Source: Bartonella massiliensis
GTDB lineage: Bacteria; Pseudomonadota; Alphaproteobacteria; Rhizobiales; Rhizobiaceae
Length of the DNA: 64,000 nt
Direction of reading: 5' to 3'
Assembly: GCF_902150025.1 (NCBI RefSeq)
Contig: NZ_CABFVS010000002.1
Span: 62,001 to 126,000, forward strand
The notes below the pieces were generated by a model. That model was not told the DNA's origin and did no database searches. It was given only the letters and a program-made list of their open reading frames with translations. A program made the position numbers and the translations under genes. Shown here one piece after another: positions 30,563 to 41,074 of this stretch (its first letter is position 1; the number at the start of each line of letters is the position of its first letter).

Positions 30563-30830
30563 TCAATGGTAGTCTTGATAATCAACAAGCTCCACATCTG
30601 TTCCTATGAAGCGAAAAGTAACACGCCCATTGCCATTCACCCACATAGAATCAGATCCTGCACCTTTAAGAAGATGCACTTTAAAGGCAGGTGCTTTCAA
30701 CACTTCAGACGTAGTAGCACTTGTTAAAGCTGTTAAGATAACGCGTAACTTTTTTGTATAAAACGCTTGGATAACTTTTGTAGAACCCCTTGTATTAAAA
30801 TAATTTTAAGCCTTTATGTTTAAAACTCAT
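30563..30830 (-). pseudogene. higB: Toxin HigB (RelE-like), frameshifted
   Basis: Reads MSFKHKGLKLF then stop; dropping one T from a TTTT run near 30800 restores NTRGSTKVIQAFYTKKLRVI, then LTALTSATTSEVLKAPAFKV, HLLKGAGSDSMWVNGNGRVT and the HigB ending FRFIGTDVELVDYQDYH. The repaired protein is about 88 residues, normal for an mRNA-cleaving HigB. Everything else (ribosome site GAGGTGGTG, start, C terminus) is intact, so the break is recent or the run slips. The gene is separated from higA by about 20 bases. Confidence 0.8.
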
Positions 30831-30846
30831 AATCACCACCTCTTAT

Positions 30847-30865
30847 CGTATAGTATAACTATACG
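30847..30865. promoter_or_regulatory. Palindromic operator candidate upstream of higBA
   Basis: CGTATAGTATAACTATACG is a perfect 8-base inverted repeat around a 3-base centre, 17 bases before the higB start. Its site and symmetry fit binding by a HigA dimer for autoregulation (inference). Confidence 0.6.
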
Positions 30866-31120
30866 CTCATAACAATAAGAGTTAAGTATTCTATTGGCAA
30901 ATTCTATTTCACATCCGGATAAAACAATTGAGATGGAATAAGCTATAAAAAAACTTCCAAAAAACGAAAAAGAGAAGCAAAAAGCGTAATAAAATTAAAA
31001 TTCATCAGTTCTTTTAACGTTAGAATCTTTTATTGATCTTCTGCTTAAGCTTGAAAGAAACCATATAAAATAAAGAAACTGTAAAGAAGCGTTTTTTTAC
31101 CCAACCGGATAAAAAAAATC

Positions 31121-31687
31121 TCAAGATGTAAGCAGTCGTAATTTATAAAGACGTATTGCTGTTTCACCATAAAAACGCTCATCATCTAGATAAAAGACGT
31201 CAGGCAAATGAATGATTGTATCTTTCTTTTCTTCAAGTATAAAAAGTGTATCAGCTTTTGCCCACCCTCCTCGCAAAGCTTCTACAAAAGCCTGTTCACC
31301 TAAACAACGGCTATAAGGAGGATCAGCGAAGATAACATCAAATGGAAGCATTGTTCCAATATTGCCAAGTTTGGTTGCATCACGACGTAAAATCCGTCCT
31401 ATCGACTGTAACTCAAAGGCTTCGATATTTTTTTGAAGAATCCCCCGCCCCTCAACCGAGTTTTCAACAAAAACAGCAGCCTTTGCTCCACGTGAAAGTG
31501 CTTCAATGCCTAAAGCACCAGTACCCGCAAACAGATCAAGAATGCGTTTACTGGTCCAAAATTGTTCTTCACGGCTAGAAAGAATATTAAAAAGGCTTTC
31601 TCGTGTACGATCACTCGTTGGGCGAATCGACTGATCAATAGGCGAAAACAAAACGCGCCCAGCAAATTTACCGCCGATGATCCGCAC
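31121..31687 (-). CDS. rsmD: 16S rRNA (guanine966-N2)-methyltransferase RsmD
   Basis: Methylates G966 of 16S rRNA in the assembled small subunit. I chose the GTG start at 31687 (188 residues): GGAGG lies five bases ahead and the protein then begins [11 protein letters not shown], the usual RsmD N terminus; an ATG at 31723 would add 12 residues with no ribosome site. SAM-binding [19 protein letters not shown] at about 50-68 and the catalytic DPPY at 122-125 are present. It overlaps the end of rluB by 20 bases. Confidence 0.92.
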   Translation of the reverse strand: MRIIGGKFAGRVLFSPIDQSIRPTSDRTRESLFNILSSREEQFWTSKRILDLFAGTGALGIEALSRGAKAAVFVENSVEGRGILQKNIEAFELQSIGRILRRDATKLGNIGTMLPFDVIFADPPYSRCLGEQAFVEALRGGWAKADTLFILEEKKDTIIHLPDVFYLDDERFYGETAIRLYKLRLLTS

Positions 31688-33068
31688 GGGGGCCTCCAAA
31701 TCGTTTCGAAGTTTTTGTACCATCTTTGTGTGGTTTAGATTTTTTCATAGCACCACCAAATGATTTTACCTTTTTCTTTCTTTCAAAAGAATGCTCATCA
31801 GGATCACCTTTTACCATTCTCTCTTTATCCTTTAAAAAGCGATCTTTCTTACCAAAGCTATGTGTCTCATCATAAGATGTTTTGCCACGTTTTTGAACAA
31901 AGCTTCCCCCCTTCTCTTTCTGCAAGTGATTGTCTTTTAATTTTTCCTTGCCTCGATGAAAGAATTTTTTATCAGTCAAATTTCTCTTATGATCATGCGA
32001 TTTATCCTCACTATAGGAAGGATTCCTCCGTGCACTCTGCGGACGAGCACCAGGAGCCATCCAAACATTAGCACGACGAGAACGCGGGAGAAAACGTTCT
32101 GCTTTTCCCTCCACACTTTTCCCCTTATTCACATTCTCATGAGACTTTGCATTTAATCGTGCGCGACTATGCTCAACAGAACCATCTCTAGGGTGGCGCC
32201 GTATCGCTCTTTCGCTTGAGAAAACCCAACCATTATTGGCAATAGAAACATCCTTCTGGCTTTGTTTTTTCCCAACAACTGGAGAATTTGAAAATGGTTT
32301 CAGAATAGGAGCATCAAAATCTGCATTAGCTTGCATAATCAAACGCTCTCCTAACTGATCACGTAACATCCGACCTTTTAATTCTTGTACAGCTCCTTCT
32401 TCTAAATCAGAGAGATGAAATGGACCATAAGAGACACGGATTAAACGATTAACTGATAATCCCAACGCCCCTAAAACATTCTTTATTTCACGATTTTTTC
32501 CTTCTCGCAAAGCGACAGAAAGCCATATATTAGACCCCTGTTCCCATTCAATTGAAGCTTCAATCGAACCATAGAAAATACCATTAATCGCAATACCATT
32601 TTTAAGGTTATCTAGCGCACTCTGCTTTATTCTTCCATGGGCACGAACGCGATATTTGCGAACCCACCCCGTTACAGGAAGCTCTAATACACGTGCTAAG
32701 CCACCATCATTGGTTAAAAGCAAAAGCCCTTCCGTATTAATGTCAAGCCTTCCAACAGAAAGAACGCGCGGCATTCCTTTTGGTAAATGACTAAATACTG
32801 TAGGTCTACCTTCCGGATCACGGTTCGTGGTGACAAGCCCTGCTGGCTTATGGTAAAGCCATAAACGGGTTCGTTCTACAGGGGGTAAAAGTTTGCCATC
32901 GACTTTAATAACATCAGAGCGGCTAACATTAAAAGCAGGCGTTTTCACAACTGTACCATTCACAGAAATACGACCTGCAACAATCATCATTTCTGCATCT
33001 CGACGTGAAGCAACGCCAGCACGCGCTAACCTTTTAGCAATCCGTTCACTCTCATTATTTTCATTCAT
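31668..33068 (-). CDS. rluB: rRNA pseudouridine synthase RluB-type with long basic tail
   Basis: Pseudouridylates 23S rRNA. S4 RNA-binding domain at about residues 8-55 ([20 protein letters not shown]), then the RsuA/RluB catalytic domain with Asp109 in [19 protein letters not shown] and [12 protein letters not shown] near 195. Residues from about 255 to 466 are a Lys/Arg/Ser/Gly-rich, low-complexity extension, probably disordered and RNA-binding. E. coli RluB has 291 residues; such tails are common in Rhizobiales. Co-transcribed with rsmD by overlap. Confidence 0.9.
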   Translation of the reverse strand: MNENNESERIAKRLARAGVASRRDAEMMIVAGRISVNGTVVKTPAFNVSRSDVIKVDGKLLPPVERTRLWLYHKPAGLVTTNRDPEGRPTVFSHLPKGMPRVLSVGRLDINTEGLLLLTNDGGLARVLELPVTGWVRKYRVRAHGRIKQSALDNLKNGIAINGIFYGSIEASIEWEQGSNIWLSVALREGKNREIKNVLGALGLSVNRLIRVSYGPFHLSDLEEGAVQELKGRMLRDQLGERLIMQANADFDAPILKPFSNSPVVGKKQSQKDVSIANNGWVFSSERAIRRHPRDGSVEHSRARLNAKSHENVNKGKSVEGKAERFLPRSRRANVWMAPGARPQSARRNPSYSEDKSHDHKRNLTDKKFFHRGKEKLKDNHLQKEKGGSFVQKRGKTSYDETHSFGKKDRFLKDKERMVKGDPDEHSFERKKKVKSFGGAMKKSKPHKDGTKTSKRFGGPRADHRR

Positions 33069-33337
33069 TTGCGTTTCAAACCAATTTTTGCCAGTATGTT
33101 CAGAAAATTATTTATATGCACCATACCGCTTATCCTGAAAGAGCAAGTAACACAATCATTTATCATTTTCTATCCTTTAACAGCAATAACGTATCCATTG
33201 ACTTGCAAGTTTATTTTAAACATTTAAAAAAAATAAAAGTATTCCTTTCATTATAAAAAAATAATAAATTACTCATTCCATAGCATTCCTTATCGAGAAA
33301 GCTTGAGATTTTCTATGCCTTCAGTAGAAAGAACATC

Positions 33338-33784
33338 ATGACCTTGACGCCCATGGAAATAGCCCTTTTGGAAGCACAATGGGCTGCAAAAAAAGATGAG
33401 GTTCCCGTAGGCGCTGTCATTACACGTGGAAAAGCTATTATCGCACGCGCTGGTAACCTTATAAAATCTGCCTATGACCCTACAGGACACGCAGAAATGC
33501 GTGCAATCCGTATGGCTTGTGAAACATTGCAAAGCGAAAGACTGCCGGATTGCGATCTTTACGTAACACTTGAGCCTTGTGCTATGTGTGCTGCTGCCAT
33601 TTCATTCGCACGCATACGACGTCTCTATTATGCAACAAATGATCCCAAAGGAGGCGCTATAGAAAATGGCCCACGTTTTTATCAGCAACCAACTTGTCAT
33701 CACAAACCTGAGATTTATTCTGGCTTTAAGGAAAAAGAAGCTGCTCAATTACTTAAAGATTTTTTTATCCAAAAGAGATCCTAA
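33338..33784 (+). CDS. tadA: tRNA-specific adenosine deaminase TadA
   Basis: Converts A34 to inosine in tRNA-Arg(ACG). It has 148 residues. The cytidine-deaminase-fold zinc site is complete: His51-Ala-Glu53 (GHAEMRA) and Cys81-x2-Cys84 (EPCAMC), with Glu53 as proton shuttle. It faces away from rluB. The start could also be the second ATG (residue 6), but the first keeps the usual N-terminal helix. Confidence 0.92.
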   Translation: MTLTPMEIALLEAQWAAKKDEVPVGAVITRGKAIIARAGNLIKSAYDPTGHAEMRAIRMACETLQSERLPDCDLYVTLEPCAMCAAAISFARIRRLYYATNDPKGGAIENGPRFYQQPTCHHKPEIYSGFKEKEAAQLLKDFFIQKRS

Positions 33785-33949
33785 AAACAATGCTTCATTT
33801 ATACCTTTCACTCTTTAAAAGAACTATCCTATCTTTAAAAAAAGACTATTATCCTTTTAATATAGAAAAAACTATTTCAAAGCATTTTTTCTCTTATAAC
33901 ACTACATCGTGCTTTTATTAGATAATCCATTATTTTGTATATAAAATAT

Positions 33950-34190
33950 ATAGTCCAAAATATCGTAGATATACGCTCATTTTAAATGATACTGAATCAA
34001 TAAAAATCTCCCTCTTACATGCCACAAGGTAGATTACCATCTGGATAAAAAATGATTTAGAAAAGACTAAAAATAGCTTTTATGAAGACTCTTAAATAGA
34101 AAAATTAGCACATTAGAAGCTGGCAAATACAATGATAACACCAGCCTGCTTCTGTATAAGCATAAAGATAGAGAATAATGAATTTTTTAT
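33950..34190 (+). repeat. Integrase-derived repeat, copy 5
   Basis: Leader plus first codons: TGAATCAATAAAAATC, GACTAAAAATAGCTTTTATG, GAAGCTGGCAAATACAATGA and CTGTATAAGCATAAAGAT match the parts of the ancestral integrase that encode its start, EAGKYND and LLLHKHKD. Many stops. Confidence 0.6.
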
Positions 34191-34199
34191 ATAACACAT

Positions 34200-34690
34200 T
34201 TATTTATAATGATAATTTAGTGTGTTTATATTAGATTAGAGATCCGAATATCGTGAGATTCTCTCATTTCCAATCTAGTTTATATTGAATCAATCAAAAT
34301 CACTTTCTTGCACACCACAAACAGAGCTGACGCGTGGATAAAAATTATATAAGAAAGAACGAAAATGCCTTTTTATGAATTGTCTTAATTAAGATCTATC
34401 GTAAATATTGAGGCCAACAAAATAAAATGATGATACCAGCTTTCTCCTTCAAAAGCATAAAGATGGTAGTACTCAATAGATTTTATATTATTTCATGGAG
34501 GTTTTATCGTTATACCATCCACACAAGTAACAGTGTGAAATGGGCTTGAGAACTTTGAGAGAGGTTTCTTGTTAGAGAAATAAAAAAACTCCCTCTCGAT
34601 GCTATTGCTATATTACAACTTTATGAAAATAACGATCTTCTTATAGCAATGACAAAGCTCTGCGTAAATAAAAACTTGGTATCATAAGTC
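34200..34690 (+). repeat. Integrase-derived repeat, copy 6
   Basis: Follows copy 5 in tandem and is better preserved: CGAATATCGTGAGATTCTCT leader, GAATCAATCAAAATCA, then codons for KHKDG, WRFYRYTIHTS and LRTLREVSC before the frame is lost. Two adjacent 5' fragments argue for repeated insertion or duplication at this place. Confidence 0.6.
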
Positions 34691-34731
34691 TTATAAGAAT
34701 ACCGCACATCCTTTAATACTTGATCTTTCCT

Positions 34732-35223
34732 CTATCGACCAATCGGTGCAGTCTTTGCTGGTTGGCGATAACTTAAAGGCGGTTCCGTGAGATAGCGACG
34801 ATATTTGGGACTTCCCACTTGTGCTCTTTGACGACGTAAATATTCTTGTCGTTGTTTTGCATTTAACTGTGAAGGATTTTCTGAACCAGCACTCTTAACT
34901 GACGATCCTTTGTGAGGAAAAGGAGAACTTCCTTGATTTTTCTTCGATACTGCCATTTTATTAACCGATCTATCTTGTTGTGGCAACGGTAAAAACCTAC
35001 GTGAGCTAGGACTTGGTATGATAAGCTCTCGACGAGGTTTCATAACAATCTGATTACTATTGTTGACCGGTGTCAATGAAGCAATATTAGCAACATCTTC
35101 AAAAAACTGTATCGAAACCGGTTTATTTGTCCCATAGGTAGGAGCAGATAAGCTGCATCCTGTTAAAATAAAGCATACACTTAAAACTCCTATTGGAAAT
35201 ATTTTTACTTCACGTTTTCTCAC
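34732..35223 (-). CDS. Putative lipoprotein downstream of ileS
   Basis: 163-residue protein with a signal ending in the lipobox LTGC (about residues 20-23), then a Ser/Pro/Lys-rich, probably disordered body with a Gln/Arg-rich patch (QLNAKQRQEYLRRQRAQV) and a basic end. It begins with GTG at 35223; GGAG lies 12 bases upstream, rather far. Small lipoproteins of this type follow ileS in other Rhizobiales (from memory). Function unknown. Confidence 0.7.
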   Translation of the reverse strand: MRKREVKIFPIGVLSVCFILTGCSLSAPTYGTNKPVSIQFFEDVANIASLTPVNNSNQIVMKPRRELIIPSPSSRRFLPLPQQDRSVNKMAVSKKNQGSSPFPHKGSSVKSAGSENPSQLNAKQRQEYLRRQRAQVGSPKYRRYLTEPPLSYRQPAKTAPIGR

Positions 35224-35400
35224 TGCCTATTCCATCTCCTAAGTATATGGCTTATTAATATTCCCGCTATTTATGAGAGAACGATCCATACACAAATTTC
35301 CCCCCTGCAGATAAAATAACGGAACTTACCTCGTAGCACAAAAAACTATATTTATCAATATGGGAAGTCTTCTTGCATTTCTTTCCCCTGATCTAAAATT

Positions 35401-38316
35401 TTAAATCTTGCCAAGAGCTTTTAATTCCCGCAAAGCCGCTGCATCACGAGCAGAGACATCAGGATAAGTTGGGTCACTCCCGACATCTTGTGTATAACGC
35501 CATGACCTGGCACACTTTTTCCCTACCGCTTTCTCTGGCAAGACACCAACGCCTTCAACATCATGCAAAGTAAAAGCATCAGACGGTATAGGATCCTGCG
35601 TAATCGTGAGAGCACTGGTGATACAGATCTCTGCCATATCCACATTTTCTAATGCCTCTCGTAAAACCGGATTGGAAATAAAAACAATAGGCGCTGCTTC
35701 TAGTGAGGATCCAATACGCTTATCTGCGCGTTCAAGCTCTAAAGCACCTGTCACAACTTTACGAACCTGCCGAATTTTTTTCCAACGTTCAGCCAAAGAT
35801 TGGTTTTGCCATTCTTCTGGCACAGAGCGAAATTGTTCCAAATGCACAGACTGACTTTCTGGATAACGCTCCAACCAAGCCTCTTCCATCGTAAAAGGCA
35901 ACATTGGAGCAAGCCATGTCACCATTCGTTCAAAAATCTCACGAACAACTTGTAAAGAAGCCTTACGTTTTTGTGATGAAGGTGCGTCACAGTAAAGAGA
36001 ATCCTTGCGGATATCAAAATAAAATGCCGATAACTCAATGATTGAAAAATCCAATAATGCACGCATAATCTTTTTAAAATCAAACGCATCATAGGCTCGA
36101 TTAATCAGTTGATCGAGTTCAAAAAGCCGATGTAAGATAAGTTTCTCAAGATCTGGCAGTGCGTCATAAGGTATTTCTTCCCCTTCATCGTAGGCTAAAG
36201 TTCCAAGCATCCAGCGAATTGCATTGCGCAATTTACGATATGAATCCACATTTGTCTGAAGAATTTTCTTACCTAAACGCTGATCTTCCCAATAATCTGT
36301 TGTCATCACCCAAAGACGAAAAATATCAGCTCCAGATGTTTTTATGATCTCTTGTGGAACAACCGTATTGCCTAAAGATTTAGACATTTTCTTACCATTT
36401 TCATCCAAAGTAAAACCGTGTGTGATCACTGTTTTATAAGGAGAACAACCACGTGTGCCGCAGCTTTCCAAAAGAGAAGATTGAAACCATCCACGATGTT
36501 GATCAGAACCTTCAAAATAAACATCTGCTGGCCATTTCAAATCCACCCGATCTTCCAATACAAAGCTATGACTTGCGCCAGAATCAAACCAAACATCCAA
36601 AATATCATAAACCTGCTCCCAAGGCTCATGTGCACGGTTACCTAAAAAACGTTCACGCGCTCCTTCAGCAAACCATGCATCTGCCCCTTCTTCTTCAAAA
36701 GCCCGTAAAATACGCTCGTTCACGCTTTCATCTTTTAGGACAACACCATCCTCATTGGCAAAAATACAAATAGGAACCCCCCAAGAACGTTGCCGTGACA
36801 GAACCCAATCAGGACGATCTTCTATCATAGAAGCGAGGCGGTTTTGCCCAGAAGATGGTACAAAACGGGTTTTTGCAACAGCTTCCAAAGCTCGACTACG
36901 TAAAGTTTCCCCATCCCCAAGATCTTTATCCATTGAAATAAACCATTGCGGCGTATTGCGAAAAATAACGGGTTTTTTCGAACGCCAACTATGGGGATAG
37001 GAATGTTTTAAACGCCCCCGTGCAAATAATCGATCTGCATTAATTAAAGCATTAATGACCTCTTTATTGGCGTTACCCATTTTTCCATTATCATCAATAA
37101 CACGTGCTGGTCCCCCTTCCCGATTCGGACCAAACCCAAGAACATCTTTCGTATAGAACCCTGCATCATCAACAGGAAAGGGTATTGATGAATCAATTCC
37201 CGCTTGCTCTAATAAAAGCTTATAATCATTCCAAATTTCAAAGTCCTCACGCCCATGGCTCGGTGCTGTATGGACAAAACCTGTACCAGCACTTTCCGTC
37301 ACATGAGCCCCCTCAAGCAGTGCAATCTTATAATTATATCCTCCAGCCAAACCTTTAAGTGGATGAGAAAGAATAAGAGCTTTCAATTCATCAGCGGAAA
37401 TAACACGCAAACGTTTCAAAACAAGTTTGGCTTTTTCTGCACAACTCATGGCGAGAGCATCTGCAAAAAGAAGCTTTTCTCCCATTTGCGGACCAAAATC
37501 ATTTTCAGCCCTTTCAACCTCATAAAGGCCATAAGAAATCTGCGAAGAATAACTCACCGCACGGTTAGCTGGAATTGTCCATGGTGTTGTTGTCCAAATG
37601 ACGACATAGGCCCCATATAAATCATCAGAATTTGTTTCAAAAACAGGAAACTTAACCCAAATCACCTCTGATTCATGATCATGATATTCAATCTCTGCCT
37701 CTGCCAAGGCTGTGCGCTCCACAACAGACCACATCACTGGCTTGGAACCACGATAAATCTGATCTGACATCGCAAATTTTATCAATTCACGCGCAATGCG
37801 TGCTTCTGCTTGAAAAGCCATTGTTGTATAAGGCGTATTAAAATCTCCCACAACACCAAGGCGTTTAAATTCTTCACTTTGAACGCTCACCCAATGCTGT
37901 GCAAATTCACGGCATTCCTGACGAAACTCGTTCAGAGGAACCTCGTCCTTATTTTTTCCTTGTGCGCGATATTTTTCCTCAATTTTCCATTCAATTGGAA
38001 GCCCATGGCAATCCCAACCAGGAACATAATTTGCATTAAAACCCCGCATTTGGAATGAACGAACAACTACATCCTTGAGAACTTTGTTTAAGGCATGCCC
38101 AATATGAATATGACCATTTGCATAAGGTGGGCCATCATGCAGAATATAAAATGGACGATCTTTTGCTTGTTGGCGCAATTGCGCATAAAGCCCCATATTT
38201 TCCCAACGCGCCATTAATTCACGCTCTTTTTGCGGAAGCCCTGCACGCATAGGAAAATTTGTTTGTGGGAGATAAAGAGTTTTTGAATAATCTATTGTTT
38301 CATTTTTCACAGTCAT
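35401..38316 (-). CDS. ileS: Isoleucyl-tRNA synthetase
   Basis: Charges tRNA-Ile. It has 971 residues. The class I signatures are HIGH at residues 71-74 ([15 protein letters not shown]) and KMSKS near residue 640 ([12 protein letters not shown]). The CP1 editing domain lies between, including [13 protein letters not shown] and the [17 protein letters not shown] loop. The C-terminal anticodon-binding region ends without a Cys zinc finger, as in many alphaproteobacteria. No lesions. Confidence 0.96.
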   Translation of the reverse strand: MTVKNETIDYSKTLYLPQTNFPMRAGLPQKERELMARWENMGLYAQLRQQAKDRPFYILHDGPPYANGHIHIGHALNKVLKDVVVRSFQMRGFNANYVPGWDCHGLPIEWKIEEKYRAQGKNKDEVPLNEFRQECREFAQHWVSVQSEEFKRLGVVGDFNTPYTTMAFQAEARIARELIKFAMSDQIYRGSKPVMWSVVERTALAEAEIEYHDHESEVIWVKFPVFETNSDDLYGAYVVIWTTTPWTIPANRAVSYSSQISYGLYEVERAENDFGPQMGEKLLFADALAMSCAEKAKLVLKRLRVISADELKALILSHPLKGLAGGYNYKIALLEGAHVTESAGTGFVHTAPSHGREDFEIWNDYKLLLEQAGIDSSIPFPVDDAGFYTKDVLGFGPNREGGPARVIDDNGKMGNANKEVINALINADRLFARGRLKHSYPHSWRSKKPVIFRNTPQWFISMDKDLGDGETLRSRALEAVAKTRFVPSSGQNRLASMIEDRPDWVLSRQRSWGVPICIFANEDGVVLKDESVNERILRAFEEEGADAWFAEGARERFLGNRAHEPWEQVYDILDVWFDSGASHSFVLEDRVDLKWPADVYFEGSDQHRGWFQSSLLESCGTRGCSPYKTVITHGFTLDENGKKMSKSLGNTVVPQEIIKTSGADIFRLWVMTTDYWEDQRLGKKILQTNVDSYRKLRNAIRWMLGTLAYDEGEEIPYDALPDLEKLILHRLFELDQLINRAYDAFDFKKIMRALLDFSIIELSAFYFDIRKDSLYCDAPSSQKRKASLQVVREIFERMVTWLAPMLPFTMEEAWLERYPESQSVHLEQFRSVPEEWQNQSLAERWKKIRQVRKVVTGALELERADKRIGSSLEAAPIVFISNPVLREALENVDMAEICITSALTITQDPIPSDAFTLHDVEGVGVLPEKAVGKKCARSWRYTQDVGSDPTYPDVSARDAAALRELKALGKI

Positions 38317-38502
38317 TGTGAAATATTCCTGTCCATTTTACGATTTTATTTTTGCATAACTTCCCTGAATCCTGCAACTTTTGTTTTTATCTATAGGGAA
38401 AGCCCTGCTTATCATTCGTATTAAACAGCAATCAAGAAAATATATCATCACACTTTATGGGCTTTATCATGAAATTCACAAAAAAAGAAACCAAAAAATG
38501 AG

Positions 38503-38538
38503 CTTAAAAAAATAAAGGCTCCACTGTTAGTGGAGCCT
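38503..38538 (-). terminator. Rho-independent terminator after the first hbp gene
   Basis: AGGCTCCACT, loop AAC, AGTGGAGCCT on the minus strand: a perfect 10-bp stem followed by a T-rich run. It lies 26 bases past the stop codon. Confidence 0.85.
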
Positions 38539-38563
38539 CTTAAAAATTTGCTCTTAAAATAGA

Positions 38564-40195
38564 TTAGAATTTATAAGCTACACCAACACGGAAATCATTG
38601 GTTTTGTAGTTAACCTCAAGTTTTTCCTTTGCAAATTTCTTTTTACCAAAATCGGAGTAACGGTATTCTGCACGCACAATAACGTTATCCAACATCGCAA
38701 AATCAATGCCACCACCAAGAGTGTAACCAACCATAGTCTTAGTTTCATCGGTTAAATTCCTAGAAGAAACAACATTCCCATCCTCATCCTTAACGGATAT
38801 TGATACAGTATCTTGGAACTGCCCATAAGCAATACCACCAGCAAGATAAGGCATAAAGCGATCAGCAGCAAAACCAATACGTACCCGTGTAGCACCACCC
38901 CAATTTTGTTTGAAAGTATGATTTAAAGTTTCAACGTCATCCTCTTGATCAAGACCAAGTTCAGAAGCCATCCTTTTCATTTGTTCTATACCATATACAC
39001 CGGACGCCCCCTTATCCGCTGCTTGGGTACTTTGCACTCCATGTGGATGAGAGCCATGTGAACCGTGTGGGTTAGCACCAGAGCCATGATGACTACCTGC
39101 GTGATAGCTACCATGCGAATGAGGATATCCACCACCATGGGCACCATGATAACCTTGCGCTCCACTTGTTCCTGTTCCGTTTGCAGCTTTTGCTGGTTCA
39201 GAGGATGAACTTGACCTCGCCAATGTAAGTGTTTTGCTCGGTACTGTTTTTTCTGCTGTTGATGATTGTGATCCTGGCTGTATCGACGTAGGTGCTGTTG
39301 TTGCTAGCTTATTTACTGCTGATTCTGTTGATGATGCAGAGGATACTGCCGTTGTCGGTTGTGCTGCTGGTTTAGCTACATCATCAGGTTTTACTGGTGC
39401 TGGTTGTATAGGCACACTTGTTCCACTTGCCCCTACTCCTGATAAGTTATCCACCGAAGCTGATCTTCCCAATAAGAGCGATGATGTCCCTCCTGTATCT
39501 GATCGCGCTGATAATTCCGGTGATGATTGTACTGATGGTGATATTGCCCCTGAACTAGAGGATGTTGTGGGTGTAGTTGAAGCCCCACTCCTTGATACTG
39601 TCGTTACCGTTGACGCTGATGTGGTAGTGGAGGCTGCTGCTACAGGTGTCACTGAAGCGCTAAGCGTTGCTGATGTGCCAGATGTTGCTCCTGCTGATTC
39701 TGGTGCTTTTGCCTCTCCTGATTCTCCTGGTACTGTTCCTGTTCCTGATGCTCCTGACCGTAATGCACGTACAGATCTGCGGGATCTTGCGACTGCATTT
39801 TCTACTGTAGAGTCATTAGTTGCACCTATATTAATGGTCTTTGTGTGTTTTTTACCTGATAACATTAAATCCGTATCGACACCAAAAATAAAGTTATCAC
39901 CGAGATCAATATTAGAGCCCATATAAAAACCACCTGCAAAACCTGAAAGTTTAGGAGAGAACTCTTTATCTAGTGGAAAACTCTTTTCTTGATCAACAAG
40001 AGCTATATCACCTTTGCTCGAAAAACCACCAGCCTGAACACCTAAATAAAGGCCTGTCCATGAAAAAGTAGGCGCAACAATAGTAGAAGACGTTGATGAT
40101 GCTGACTGATGAGGAATCATCACATCAGCAGCAAGCGCTGTAGACGCTGAAATTAAAGAAAAAATAGACGCCGTTATTAAACGTTTTGTATTCAT
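38564..40195 (-). CDS. Hemin-binding-protein family OMP with long Ser/Thr/His-rich insertion
   Basis: Outer-membrane beta-barrel of the Bartonella Hbp/Pap31 family, 543 residues from ATG 40195 (ribosome site GGAGAG). The signal peptide ends STALA-ADV at about residue 22; barrel strands include FSWTGLYLGVQAGGFSS at about 44-60 and WGGATRVRIGF near 432, and the C terminus NDFRVGVAYKF ends in Phe as porin-like barrels do. Family members here have 275-294 residues; this one carries an extra segment at about residues 140-395 of Ser/Thr/Ala/Pro-rich low complexity ending in a His-rich patch (11 His in residues 350-385). By alignment the insertion falls in a loop between strands, probably outside the cell. 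The family binds heme; metal or heme binding by the His patch is inference. Confidence 0.85.
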   Translation of the reverse strand: MNTKRLITASIFSLISASTALAADVMIPHQSASSTSSTIVAPTFSWTGLYLGVQAGGFSSKGDIALVDQEKSFPLDKEFSPKLSGFAGGFYMGSNIDLGDNFIFGVDTDLMLSGKKHTKTINIGATNDSTVENAVARSRRSVRALRSGASGTGTVPGESGEAKAPESAGATSGTSATLSASVTPVAAASTTTSASTVTTVSRSGASTTPTTSSSSGAISPSVQSSPELSARSDTGGTSSLLLGRSASVDNLSGVGASGTSVPIQPAPVKPDDVAKPAAQPTTAVSSASSTESAVNKLATTAPTSIQPGSQSSTAEKTVPSKTLTLARSSSSSEPAKAANGTGTSGAQGYHGAHGGGYPHSHGSYHAGSHHGSGANPHGSHGSHPHGVQSTQAADKGASGVYGIEQMKRMASELGLDQEDDVETLNHTFKQNWGGATRVRIGFAADRFMPYLAGGIAYGQFQDTVSISVKDEDGNVVSSRNLTDETKTMVGYTLGGGIDFAMLDNVIVRAEYRYSDFGKKKFAKEKLEVNYKTNDFRVGVAYKF

Positions 40196-40251
40196 AAAAT
40201 CTCTCCAAATATCCAAAATGATATGTATATAGAGCATCTTTTTGGAAATAT

Positions 40252-40270
40252 CTGTAGCAAAAATGACACA
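40252..40270 (-). promoter_or_regulatory. Conserved hbp upstream box, first hbp gene
   Basis: CTGTAGCAAAAATGACACA on the plus strand, one base different from the cluster consensus CTGTAGTAAAAATGACACA, 57 bases before the start codon. Confidence 0.65.
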
Positions 40271-40469
40271 CTCACAAAAAAATAAAGAACTTTTGAAAAT
40301 AAGCCTTCTGAACCATTGAATTTTGTATTCAATGAAAATTTATAAACTAAATCATACTGGATATGTGTCTTATTGTTGGACTCATTTGCATTAAATTTTC
40401 GCATGACTGTTAAGGACAATATTCTTTACAAATTTTTTTGACCGAAATCTAAATAATGCTATGCTTCAT

Positions 40470-40516
40470 ACAATAGAATATTGTCTGTCATTGCAAAGTT
40501 AATGCCAGCGCAAACA
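40470..40516 (-). pseudogene. Scrap of an hbp gene
   Basis: ATTGTCTGTCATTGCAAAGT at 40483 matches the segment of the hbp genes encoding DFAMTDN, with flanking similarity. It is a 45-base relic of a further hbp copy. Confidence 0.6.
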
Positions 40517-40570
40517 ATTAAACAAATCATTGCCTTTGTTAAAATTAAGCACCATTAGAGTTTTATCTAT

Positions 40571-40642
40571 TGTCCAACATGGTCTATCTTTGATGCTTTA
40601 GAAATGAGTATTTTGTATCTTTAATTACGAAATACAAAAGCC
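40571..40642 (+). pseudogene. Scrap of the small membrane protein gene
   Basis: About 72 bases match 4681-4752 with scattered substitutions and one indel (CATGGTCTAT, GATGCTTTAG, AATTACGAAATACAAAAGCC). It corresponds to the C-terminal WSIFGALAIVFYILNYEKQK of that protein. Confidence 0.7.
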
Positions 40643-40689
40643 TAAAGTCAAACATCAAACAACTTTTAGATTCTTTGTGGAGATATTTT

Positions 40690-41073
40690 CATCCAGACAC
40701 ATCACTTTGATTGATAATAATAACTTATTGTTTTGCACGTTGAATGCAAAAAAACATAGGATTATCTCATTTCAAACCTATTTATACTGAATTAGTCAAA
40801 ATTACTTGCTTACACATCAAAAGCGAGGTTAGCATGTGGGAAAAACCGTACAAGAAAGATATGCCTTTTCACAAACCGTTGAGAAGTGCCAAGCTTTAGT
40901 CTGCGACATTCTAGAGCTCGCACAAGTGTATGATGATGTCAGCTTATTACTCCATAAGCGTAAAGATGGGGGTGATCGATAGATTTTATATGATATGGAG
41001 GGGGGAGTATTGCATCATTCATAGAGCCGTCATGAAGTAAATGTGATGTGCTTTGAGCAAATATTTCTTTAGA
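40690..41073 (+). repeat. Integrase-derived repeat, copy 7 (5' part)
   Basis: Leader followed by decayed codons for LLLHKRKDGG and YCIIHRAVMK...LRANISL, ending at about 41073 where it meets the oppositely oriented copy 8. Confidence 0.6.
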
Positions 41074-41074
41074 G

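Larger units (their letters stand above)
33785..34731. other. Gap with two integrase-derived repeats
   Basis: No intact gene. Most of it is filled by two tandem decayed copies of the integrase 5' region, listed separately. Confidence 0.5.

Noticed and set aside
39234-39926. 230-codon open frame on the plus strand opposite the first hbp gene
   Set aside because: It is the antisense of the Ser/Thr/Ala-rich insertion; its Asp/Val/Ala-rich composition is what the complement of that repeat gives, and it has no ribosome site.
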